Below, piece by piece: positions 6,558 through 13,531 of a DNA stretch of 40,069 nt. Position numbers and translations under genes: made by a program. Source of the stretch: Polaribacter sp. (GTDB lineage Bacteria > Bacteroidota > Bacteroidia > Flavobacteriales > Flavobacteriaceae); contig DYMN01000014.1 of assembly GCA_020740485.1 (NCBI GenBank), forward strand, positions 18,574-58,642. The letters run 5' to 3'. Positions within the stretch are counted from its first letter, which is position 1, and every line of letters starts with the position of its first letter. The notes under the pieces were generated by a model, which had not been told where the DNA came from, did not search any database, and worked only from the letters and a program-made list of their open reading frames with translations.

Positions 6558-9184
6558 TGTGTTATAGATATAAATTATTTGCTTTTTTTTTTACATTTAG
6601 TCTCATCTTAAATGTGTATTCTCAATCTAATATAAATGGAAACGTTTATTCTACTAAAGGAGGAAACATTGAAGAAGCAAATATAATCCTATATAATCGA
6701 AATAACGATATTCTTGAATATACCACTAGTAATGAAAAAGGTTTTTTTTCCTTTAACAAAAGATATGAAACAGGAATTTATACTGTAGAATGCACTAGAT
6801 TAGGTTTTTCGAAAACTAAACAAAGTTTAATAATTGGTACTGATGAGAATAAATCTGTTCATTTAGATTTATATCTTGAACAATCAATAGATATGATATT
6901 GGCAGAAGTCGAAATAAAAACTCAAAAACCGATTATTGTTAAAAAAGATACTATTATTTATAATATTAAAAGTTTTACTAATTCGAGTGATGAAAGTTTA
7001 GAATCTGTTTTGTCTAGAATTGAAGGTATTAAAGTCTATGAGAATGGGGATATATCTATTAATGGGAAAATGATTAATAAAGTTTTAATAGACGGAAAAG
7101 AAGTATCTGATTTTGGTAATGCCATTATAACAAAATCGTTATCTCCTGAAAAAGTTAAGTCAGTTGAAGTAAGATTTGATGAGAAAGATAATAAAATTAA
7201 AGAAAGTTTATTAAATGATGAAAAGTTTTTAGTATTAGACATTAAATTAAATAGTGACTTTAAAAAATCATTTTTTGGTAAACAATATATAAATGTAGGA
7301 TTTCAGGACAATTTCAAATATGGGTTTTTTTCAAATTTTTTTTCCTTGAATAAAAAAATAAATTCACAATATTATGGGGAAAATAATAGTTTAGGAGATA
7401 ATTTAATCAAAATTGAGCAAATTAAGAACATAGGAAAAGAAGCATTTGATAAAATATTTTCCCTTCCGACTGATTTTAGAGATGTACTAAAAAGTGAAGG
7501 TTATAATGAGGAAATTTATGGTTTTAATAATTTTACTAAAAAAGACATTTCTATTGTTGGAATAAGTCAAAACATTAATTTATCAGATAAAACAAGTTGT
7601 TTTATAGGTAGTTTTAACCAATATAATTTTCTTAAAAATAGTAGTCAGGAAATATTATCTATTGATTACAATCCTATTTATAAACTTACCAGTATAGGAA
7701 AAAATTCAGATTTAAATTCTAAAAATAAAATTCAGATTAAACATACCACTAATTTATTAAAGATAAACTTCGATATTAATTATACCTATCAAAAGTCTTT
7801 TCTATTAAAAAACACTATTATTGATTTTGATAATCAGGATCAGTCAATCAATAATGTGGAAAAAGGAGTTTATATAAATAATAAAATTGAATATATTTAT
7901 TCAGATAAAATCGGATTTTTATTAGGTGTTTCCTATGTTTATAATAATAACAACAGAAAAATTGATTTTAATATTTTCGACAATAATGTGTTGAACTTTT
8001 TATTTCCAGAAAATAATAACATTGATTTTTATAATTTTCATCAAAATATTTATTCTAATAATAATAGCTATGCACAAACTTTTAAAATGAAATACAAACA
8101 GAATAAAATAACGCATTATATTGGATATAGGGGATATTTTGATAAAATTGATTTAACAAAAAAATCAAATGTTATCTTGTTTTCAAATGCAAACTCTAAT
8201 TATTTTTACAAATTCCATTCCCTCACTTATGACACTAATTTTTTTATAAAAAACCTAAATGTTGTTTCTGGAAACGAACTCACTCTTTTTAATTTTCCTT
8301 TTGAAAATAGTCGAAAAAATAAATATTATTTTCAAAATGACTTAAAATTACTATATAGTAGTTCAAAGTCAAATCTTTCTTTAGTATTCAATCGCAAAAT
8401 TGCAGCTTTCCCATTACTTAAGATTGTAGATGGTTATACTTTTATTGATGACCATTCGGTATTTATACCAAATAATCATATATTTCCCTATTTTAATACA
8501 ATGTATTCAGCAAGTTATTCTTCAAAACTGAATTCTAATTTCGACTTGACAATTGCTCTATTAAAAGGGATTTCTAATAATTTAAATAATCAGTTAGTTG
8601 AAAACCTTGTATTTAATCATGCTGATCAATTGAGAAGTAAATTTTTTATGTTTTCTACTTCTATAAAAAAAACAATTAAAAAAGATAAATTGTTTTTTAT
8701 ATTAGAGCCAGAGTATATTGATAATAGTGAGCAGTTTTATAAATCTGATTCACTTACAAATTCTAAATCAAATAATTTACTTATTGGATTAAAAATAAAT
8801 TATATTTTCAAAAATAATTTATTTTTATATTACTATCCTAAGTATTCAAGTTTCGTTCGTATAAGTGGTTTAAATGAAAGTGATATAAAATTTAATTTTA
8901 TTACCAATTATTTAAAATTAAAATATATAACTTCTAATAAAAAATTTAATTTTAATATTGATTATAAACAAGTTAATTTCATTCAAAAAAATTATATTTT
9001 TAATAATTTCAATTTTTCTATTGAATATCATAGAAATAAAACTAAATATTTCGTTGACTTTTATAATTTATATAATTCATCTAAATTTTTAACCCAAGAT
9101 TTGTATCAATCATTATTAATAGAAAAAACAAACAATGTTTTTGAAAGATATGTTAAATTTGGTGTTAAGTTTGAATTTAATTGA
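6554..9184 (+). CDS. Outer-membrane beta-barrel protein with CarboxypepD-like and plug-like domains
   Basis: The 876 residues start with a signal peptide ending near NVYSQS. A carboxypeptidase-regulatory-like Ig domain follows (NINGNVYSTKGGNIEEANII, about 26-115), then a plug-like domain (SLESVLSRIEGIKV, INGKMINKVLIDGKEVSDFG, about 140-240). The rest is aromatic- and Asn-rich alternating strands typical of an outer-membrane barrel, ending VKFGVKFEFN. This is the TonB-receptor-like family that travels with GLPGLI genes. No clear TonB box is seen, so energy coupling is uncertain. ATG at 6554 overlaps the GLPGLI stop codon. The gene is very AT- and Asn-rich, unlike the core genes on either side. 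It is a candidate surface transporter, receptor or immunity component for the Cys-rich proteins upstream. Confidence 0.82.
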   Translation: MMCYRYKLFAFFFTFSLILNVYSQSNINGNVYSTKGGNIEEANIILYNRNNDILEYTTSNEKGFFSFNKRYETGIYTVECTRLGFSKTKQSLIIGTDENKSVHLDLYLEQSIDMILAEVEIKTQKPIIVKKDTIIYNIKSFTNSSDESLESVLSRIEGIKVYENGDISINGKMINKVLIDGKEVSDFGNAIITKSLSPEKVKSVEVRFDEKDNKIKESLLNDEKFLVLDIKLNSDFKKSFFGKQYINVGFQDNFKYGFFSNFFSLNKKINSQYYGENNSLGDNLIKIEQIKNIGKEAFDKIFSLPTDFRDVLKSEGYNEEIYGFNNFTKKDISIVGISQNINLSDKTSCFIGSFNQYNFLKNSSQEILSIDYNPIYKLTSIGKNSDLNSKNKIQIKHTTNLLKINFDINYTYQKSFLLKNTIIDFDNQDQSINNVEKGVYINNKIEYIYSDKIGFLLGVSYVYNNNNRKIDFNIFDNNVLNFLFPENNNIDFYNFHQNIYSNNNSYAQTFKMKYKQNKITHYIGYRGYFDKIDLTKKSNVILFSNANSNYFYKFHSLTYDTNFFIKNLNVVSGNELTLFNFPFENSRKNKYYFQNDLKLLYSSSKSNLSLVFNRKIAAFPLLKIVDGYTFIDDHSVFIPNNHIFPYFNTMYSASYSSKLNSNFDLTIALLKGISNNLNNQLVENLVFNHADQLRSKFFMFSTSIKKTIKKDKLFFILEPEYIDNSEQFYKSDSLTNSKSNNLLIGLKINYIFKNNLFLYYYPKYSSFVRISGLNESDIKFNFITNYLKLKYITSNKKFNFNIDYKQVNFIQKNYIFNNFNFSIEYHRNKTKYFVDFYNLYNSSKFLTQDLYQSLLIEKTNNVFERYVKFGVKFEFN

Positions 9185-9203
9185 GAGTTTAATAATCACG
9201 TAA

Positions 9204-9440
9204 AATACGCTAAATAAAAACCATATTTTTTTGGACGAAGCAACCGCCGCTATGGATAGAAACACAGAAAAATTCACTTTAGAGATATTACAAAAAATAA
9301 AACCTGAAGTGGGTATTTTGTTTATTTCCCATCGTTTGCACAGTCTAAAAAAATATGCGGACCGTATTTATGTATTGGAAAACGGCGTTATTTCCCATTC
9401 GGGTTCTCATCAAGATTTGTTACTTAACGAGAATTTTTAA
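9204..9440 (+). pseudogene. C-terminal remnant of an ABC exporter ATPase
   Basis: The open frame begins right after a stop at 9201 and encodes only the tail of an ABC ATPase. It has the Walker B/D-loop region (HIFLDEATAAMDRNTE), the H-switch (ILFISHRLHSLKKYADRI) and the usual ending VLENGVISHSGSHQDLLLNE. Walker A, Q-loop and signature motif are absent, and the sequence upstream is the end of the barrel gene and a short spacer. It is therefore a stump, not a gene. The fragment is most like exporters with fused membrane and ATPase domains, including peptide exporters. Its place directly behind the peptide/GLPGLI/barrel genes suggests a lost transporter of the same system, but that is inference. 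Confidence 0.85.
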
Positions 9441-9678
9441 AGTGATTTTTGGCACGAACTAACGTAAACCCCTGTTGATAAAATCTTAACTCTACCAAGG
9501 AATAAATCAACATAACCCCCAATGCTTTGTAGATTTGTTGTGTAAAAACTAACACGTAAGTTGCTACTGCAAAACCATTTAGCATAATGATTGTAAAAAA
9601 AACATTCTGAAATAAGTTGTATTTTGCTTCATAGTATTTTACTTTTTTGTTCTTCACTATTTTTTTTATCCCTTTCAT
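9424..9678 (-). CDS. Small membrane protein, unknown (tentative)
   Basis: Not recognised. The 84 residues have a basic N-terminus (MKGIKKIVKNKKVKYYEAKY), two probable membrane segments (VFFTIIMLNGFAVATYVLVF and a weaker ALGVMLIYSLVELRFYQ) and a basic end. The basic-hydrophobic-basic layout is plausible for a real small membrane protein. It overlaps the ABC stump by 17 bp tail to tail. It may itself be a truncated gene. The gap from 9679 to 9810 holds nothing recognisable. Confidence 0.4.
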   Translation of the reverse strand: MKGIKKIVKNKKVKYYEAKYNLFQNVFFTIIMLNGFAVATYVLVFTQQIYKALGVMLIYSLVELRFYQQGFTLVRAKNHFKNSR

Positions 9679-9810
9679 AAAGTCTTTTGCAGTTGCTAAA
9701 AAACTAACTATTATAATTAGGGTTTTAAAAATTGAGAATTGCTAATATTCCATTTTTTTCTTGTTTGAATTTGTCAATAATATATGAGGTCAGTCTATAA
9801 AGGTGTCATT

Positions 9811-9890
9811 ATTTTTATTAATGTGGCTAAAGCCCTAATTATCACGAACATTAATTGCCCCGCCCTTAAGGGCGGGGCAATTGAAAACCC
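9811..9890. repeat. Dispersed GC-rich palindrome repeat, copy 1
   Basis: A core palindrome GCCCCGCCCTTAAGGGCGGGGC is preceded by about 45 bp (TTTTTATTAAT, TGGCT-AAGC, ATCACG). The same block recurs at 12011-12090 inside the MITE-like element. Its GC content stands out sharply from the AT-rich surroundings. Palindromic repeats of this kind are common in flavobacterial intergenic DNA. Confidence 0.75.
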
Positions 9891-9928
9891 ACCCCAAACC
9901 TCCGTCCACGCACCTTTGACCTCCGCTC

Positions 9929-9978
9929 GCGAAGGTAGAAATGCTGCGTCTTCCATCAATGAAATGTTGGGAAGTTAA
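9929..9978 (+). pseudogene. Detached, diverged copy of the nfnB 3' end
   Basis: These 50 bp match nfnB positions 4412-4461 at 44 of 50 bases, including the stop (TAA instead of TGA), and encode EGRNAASSINEMLGS versus EGRKAAASINEMLGS. Of the six differences, three are synonymous and one is a stop-codon swap, the pattern of a once-functional homologous gene end rather than a decayed recent copy. Similarity ends abruptly at both sides. A terminator-like hairpin follows about 100 bp downstream. It probably marks the right boundary of the island inserted behind nfnB. Confidence 0.8.
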
Positions 9979-10073
9979 TATAAGAATGAATTATCAAACG
10001 ATTTAATTTTTTAGTATAAGATATTTTTTTCTTACAGAAATAGTTCTTTAACCTTAAAGTCCCTCAATATAAT

Positions 10074-10108
10074 ATCGGAGAAAATAAAAAAACTCCGATT
10101 TTTTTTTA
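10074..10108 (+). terminator. Rho-independent terminator before lysS
   Basis: ATCGGAG pairs with CTCCGAT over a 12-nt A-rich loop and is followed by a run of T. It closes rightward transcription arriving from the nfnB 3' relic. It may be the original nfnB terminator now separated from the gene, since none is seen after 4461. Confidence 0.7.
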
Positions 10109-10123
10109 GTAAGAAACAAGTAT

Positions 10124-10153
10124 TTGCTTACTCATAAAACCATAGTATATTTG
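10124..10153 (+). promoter_or_regulatory. Bacteroidota housekeeping promoter of lysS
   Basis: TTG at 10124-10126 and TATATTTG at 10146-10153 are separated by 19 bp, an excellent match to TTG-N17-23-TAnnTTTG. Transcription would start near 10160, upstream of the GTG start at 10228. Confidence 0.7.
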
Positions 10154-10227
10154 CACTTTAAAATTTTAGCGTGTAAAGCGAACTTTTGCATTCTAAATGC
10201 TGTATTTTAACTTCAAATTTAATCATA

Positions 10228-11919
10228 GTGAACGAACAAGAAATCATCCGCCGTCAATCATTGCAAGAACTTCGTAGCTTAGGAATCAACCCTTATCCTG
10301 CTGCTGCCTATAATGTAACAGCACATATTAAAGATATCATTGAAAAATTTGATACGTATGAAGGTAAAACCGTAAGTATTTCCGGAAGAATCATGAGCAG
10401 AAGGATTATGGGAAATGCTTCATTCGCCGAGTTAAAAGATGCAAGTGGCAGAATGCAAATCTATGTGAACCGAGATGTTTTGTGTCCTACAGAAGATAAA
10501 ATTTTGTATAATACTGTTTTTAAAAAGTTATTAGACATCGGTGACATCATCGGAGTAGTAGGTGAGGTGCATAAGACCAAAATGGGTGAGATTACTGTAT
10601 TCATCAATAGTATGATGGTTTTGACCAAATCACTTCGTCCGCTACCGGTTGTTAAGGTGGATGCAGATGGCAAAGTGCACGATGCTTTTAGTGATTCAGA
10701 GCAGCGTTATAGAATGCGTTATGTTGATTTGATTGTCAATGATCACGTCAAAGATACCTTTATCAAACGCACCAAAATAACCAGTGCTATGCGCAATTTT
10801 TTCAATGCGCGAGGCTATTTGGAAGTGGAAACTCCTGTTTTGCAACCCATTCCGGGTGGAGCAGCAGCACGCCCGTTTTTGACCCATCACAATGCATTAG
10901 ACATCCCATTGTATTTGAGAATTGCCAATGAGTTATATCTCAAAAGATTGATCGTCGGTGGTTTCGATGCCGTTTATGAATTTTCTAAGGATTTTAGAAA
11001 CGAAGGGATGGACAGAACACACAATCCGGAATTTACTGTGATGGAGTTGTATGTGGCTTACAAAGACTACAATTGGATGATGCAAATGACGGAAGAACTT
11101 TTAGAAACCGTGGCGCAGGAAGCTATCGGCAGAACAGAAATTGAAATTGGAGAAAACACAGTCAGCTTTAAAGCACCTTATCCTCGTGTGCCTATTTTAG
11201 AAGCTATCAAAACGCATACCGGTTTTGACGTAACCGGAATGGATGAAATGCAACTCAAAGAGGTCTGCAAAAAGTTAGAAGTTCCTTTTGAAGATAACTT
11301 TGGGGTTGGCAAATTAATTGATGCTCTTTTTGGAGAGAAATGTGAACATCACTACATACAACCCACTTTCATTACGGACTACCCTAAGGAAATGAGTCCA
11401 CTAACCAAAGAACATCGCTTCAATAAAAACCTGACTGAAAGATTTGAACTGATGGTCAATGGGAAAGAATTAGCCAACGCTTATTCTGAGCTTAACGATC
11501 CAATAGATCAGCGCGAACGTTTCGAAGAACAATTACGTTTATCTGAAAAAGGCGATGATGAAGCCATGTTTATAGACCAAGATTTCTTAAGAGCTTTAGA
11601 ATATGGAATGCCACCCACTTCAGGTATAGGCATCGGAATCGATCGTTTGGTGATGTTTTTGACAAACAATGCGTCAATTCAAGAAGTATTATTCTTTCCG
11701 CAAATGAAACCCGAAAAAAAACAAATTCTTCTGAATGAAGAAGAAAAATTGGTTTTTCAATTAATAAACGTTAATAATCCGGTCTTGCTAAGCGTAATTA
11801 AAGAGCAATCTGCCTTGAGTGGCAAAAAATGGGATGCTACTATCAAAGGTTTGACTGCGAAAAAATTGGTAAAAGTATTCAAAGAGAATGAAGATATAAA
11901 AGTAGCAATTGATAGTTGA
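10228..11919 (+). CDS. lysS: Lysyl-tRNA synthetase, class II
   Basis: It charges tRNA-Lys with lysine in the cytoplasm. The N-terminal OB-fold anticodon-binding domain runs from about 45 to 150 (VSISGRIMSRRIMGNASFAE). The class II catalytic domain shows motif 2 (FRNEGMDRTHNPEFT) and motif 3 (GIGIGIDRLVMFL). About 70 residues follow motif 3 as a C-terminal helical extension (PVLLSVIKEQSALSGKKWDA), which Bacteroidota LysRS proteins often carry. I choose GTG at 10228, giving (M)NEQEIIRRQSLQELRSLGIN, the conserved family N-terminus. A longer frame back to 10186 adds an unconserved 14 residues. The gene has its own promoter and is followed immediately by a MITE-like element. Confidence 0.96.
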   Translation: MNEQEIIRRQSLQELRSLGINPYPAAAYNVTAHIKDIIEKFDTYEGKTVSISGRIMSRRIMGNASFAELKDASGRMQIYVNRDVLCPTEDKILYNTVFKKLLDIGDIIGVVGEVHKTKMGEITVFINSMMVLTKSLRPLPVVKVDADGKVHDAFSDSEQRYRMRYVDLIVNDHVKDTFIKRTKITSAMRNFFNARGYLEVETPVLQPIPGGAAARPFLTHHNALDIPLYLRIANELYLKRLIVGGFDAVYEFSKDFRNEGMDRTHNPEFTVMELYVAYKDYNWMMQMTEELLETVAQEAIGRTEIEIGENTVSFKAPYPRVPILEAIKTHTGFDVTGMDEMQLKEVCKKLEVPFEDNFGVGKLIDALFGEKCEHHYIQPTFITDYPKEMSPLTKEHRFNKNLTERFELMVNGKELANAYSELNDPIDQRERFEEQLRLSEKGDDEAMFIDQDFLRALEYGMPPTSGIGIGIDRLVMFLTNNASIQEVLFFPQMKPEKKQILLNEEEKLVFQLINVNNPVLLSVIKEQSALSGKKWDATIKGLTAKKLVKVFKENEDIKVAIDS

Positions 11920-12010
11920 AATTGATTTTTTAGTTATTTAGGGTCTGCTGAAAAACTAAATTATATTCTATGTTTAAGCTTTCAATTAATGAGCTTAGTC
12001 TAAAAAGAGG

Positions 12011-12090
12011 TAATAATTTTTATTAATTTGGCTTAAGCTATGAATATCACGCACCTTATTTACCCCGCCCTTAAGGGCGGGGCAATTGAT
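12011..12090. repeat. Dispersed GC-rich palindrome repeat, copy 2
   Basis: The palindrome CCCCGCCCTTAAGGGCGGGG and the upstream 45 bp match the copy at 9811-9890. It is nested inside the MITE-like element. A related shorter palindrome follows the TonB receptor at 35552. Confidence 0.75.
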
Positions 12091-12110
12091 AAATGTCAAG
12101 AACGACCCCA

Positions 12111-12145
12111 CCCCGAGCGTTGCTGCGAAGCAGCAACGCTCGGGG
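12111..12145. repeat. Perfect 16-bp GC-rich hairpin inside the MITE
   Basis: CCCCGAGCGTTGCTGC and its exact complement flank a GAA triloop, followed by CTTTT. It could act as a terminator for lysS. Confidence 0.75.
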
Positions 12146-12352
12146 CTTTTATCTTTTTATCCCCAACATTTAGTCTAATGCCTTTTATCTTCGATCTACA
12201 GGACTTCAAATACAAGAAAACTTCATAAAAGGAGTAAATATCCTTGTACTTTAATTGAAAAATAATCTTATAAGCGTAATAAAATCAATTACTTTGTGTT
12301 TTTCAGCAGACCCTATTTACAATGCTACACTTTTGTGAGATTGCAGTTTACC

Positions 12353-12982
12353 TTATTTGATATAGGCTTTTAATTCGTTTAAAATTGGATTAGTCGGATA
12401 TTTTTTTAAAGATTTTTGGAGTAAGAAATGCGCAAACTCGCAATCAATTTTGTCGTAATAACATTGATTGATTATAGCTTCTACGTATTTTATTTCTATT
12501 TCACGATTTTCAGGATCCATTTCTAATGCATTTTTGTATTGAAAAGCGGCATGGGCATAATTGAGTTGTTGCATCCATTTTTCGGCATCTTGAATATAAA
12601 ATTGCAATTGATCTTCTGAAATTCTTTTGTCTGTATTTTCTATTTTAATATCTAAATTTTTATAGTAGGGATTTTGAAACCCTTTGTAAATTTGACTACC
12701 TATTGCTGCAATAAACCCTATAAATAATACGCCAAATATTACAAATACCAAAAGGTCAAATAAAAATTCCTTTTTTTGCGATGCAATCACTTTAGTTCTG
12801 ATTGCTTTTAATTCATCGGATGAAAGTTTTTTAGATAGAATAGTGCCTTTTGAAGCTTTGAAATAAGCATCTTTTAAATTCAAAAACGACCTTTCTCTTT
12901 TGAAAATGTTCCTTTTTCTCAATAACATTGCGTTGTTATTGATGGAAGTGATCATCGCTTGTACTGAACCGCCGAATGACAT
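12353..12982 (-). CDS. Membrane-anchored TPR-like protein, unknown function
   Basis: Start ATG at 12982 gives MSFGGSVQAMITSINNNAML, a conserved opening I associate with a flavobacterial family of unknown role. A longer frame to 13003 would begin inside the terminator of the upstream gene, so I reject it. The N-terminal third is basic (LLRKRNIFKRERSF). A single membrane helix follows at about residues 92-113 (FDLLVFVIFGVLFIGFIAAI). The C-terminal domain has TPR-like helices (WMQQLNYAHAAFQYKNALEM followed by DPENREIEIKYVEAI). It lies 75 bp downstream of a coiled-coil gene but is separated from it by a terminator. Confidence 0.7.
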   Translation of the reverse strand: MSFGGSVQAMITSINNNAMLLRKRNIFKRERSFLNLKDAYFKASKGTILSKKLSSDELKAIRTKVIASQKKEFLFDLLVFVIFGVLFIGFIAAIGSQIYKGFQNPYYKNLDIKIENTDKRISEDQLQFYIQDAEKWMQQLNYAHAAFQYKNALEMDPENREIEIKYVEAIINQCYYDKIDCEFAHFLLQKSLKKYPTNPILNELKAYIK

Positions 12983-12995
12983 ATTTAAAAGTAAA

Positions 12996-13037
12996 AAAGG
13001 CACAAAATCAATTTGAATGAAATGATTTTGTGCCTTT
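12996..13037 (-). terminator. Terminator of the 13057-13437 gene
   Basis: A perfect 15-bp stem (AAAGGCACAAAATCA and its complement) with a 12-nt loop is followed on the minus strand by a T-run. It lies 20 bp after the minus-strand stop codon at 13057. Confidence 0.8.
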
Positions 13038-13056
13038 AAAGGTTTATATTAGAATT

Positions 13057-13437
13057 TTATAACCATTTTAATAGAAAATCCATTATATTTTCCTTCATTT
13101 CATAATGAAGTTTGATGTAGATTTTCATATCTTCGTGCAAGGGATGTTGTTCATTTCTTAGTCTGCCGTCTAATTCCTCGTTTAAATCAGCAGTTTCTAT
13201 TATATTGCGTTTGCGACGAATTCTCTGTAAAAGTTGCCCTATTACTTCTCGCTCGCGAATGATTTTGTTTTGGAAACCTTCAAGGGGTCTCATAGCTACA
13301 TCACCTAAACCTCTGGAGGCAATTTCTTCCAATTTTTCTTCAAATTCATTCATTTCATTGATATGAAATTTTAATTCTCTTTTCCAAACATCTAAGTTGA
13401 ACTTCAAGTCACTCAGATATAATAATTTAGTCTGCAT
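13057..13437 (-). CDS. Coiled-coil cytoplasmic protein, unknown function
   Basis: No family recognised. The 126 residues contain no signal peptide or membrane helix. They are mostly charged helix: LDVWKRELKFHINEMNEFEE, then EVIGQLLQRIRRKRNIIETA, then a C-terminal MKENIMDFLLKWL. The heptad-like pattern suggests two long helices forming a hairpin or dimer. It is transcribed alone and ends at a clear terminator. The 94-bp gap to the DUF5916 gene holds no further feature. Confidence 0.65.
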   Translation of the reverse strand: MQTKLLYLSDLKFNLDVWKRELKFHINEMNEFEEKLEEIASRGLGDVAMRPLEGFQNKIIREREVIGQLLQRIRRKRNIIETADLNEELDGRLRNEQHPLHEDMKIYIKLHYEMKENIMDFLLKWL

Positions 13438-13531
13438 AACGCTATCTGTTTTTAATGATTAATACTTGATTACTAATAAAAGTATAAAGTTACAATATTT
13501 TTTTTAATAAAAACAGATTTTAATCAAAAAT

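Larger units (their letters stand above)
11940..12314. mobile_element. MITE-like element with 17-bp terminal inverted repeats
   Basis: AGGGTCTGCTGAAAAAC at 11940-11956 has an exact inverted copy at 12298-12314, and the 375-bp element is flanked by ATTT on both sides (11936-11939, 12315-12318), a likely 4-bp target duplication. There is no transposase frame. The short frame at 12040 is only repeat sequence. The ends resemble IS termini ending in TGCTGAAAAA. It carries a second copy of the GC-rich palindrome (12062-12086) and a 16-bp perfect hairpin (12111-12145). It sits 20 bp after the lysS stop and may supply 3' end structure to that transcript. Confidence 0.75.

Noticed and set aside
9784-9978. 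64-residue open frame ending in EGRNAASSINEMLGS
   Set aside because: It is a chance fusion of the GC-rich palindrome with the nfnB 3' relic. It has no credible start or domain.
12040-12228. 62-residue open frame inside the MITE-like element
   Set aside because: It translates palindromic repeat and hairpin sequence. No domain or ribosome-binding context is seen.
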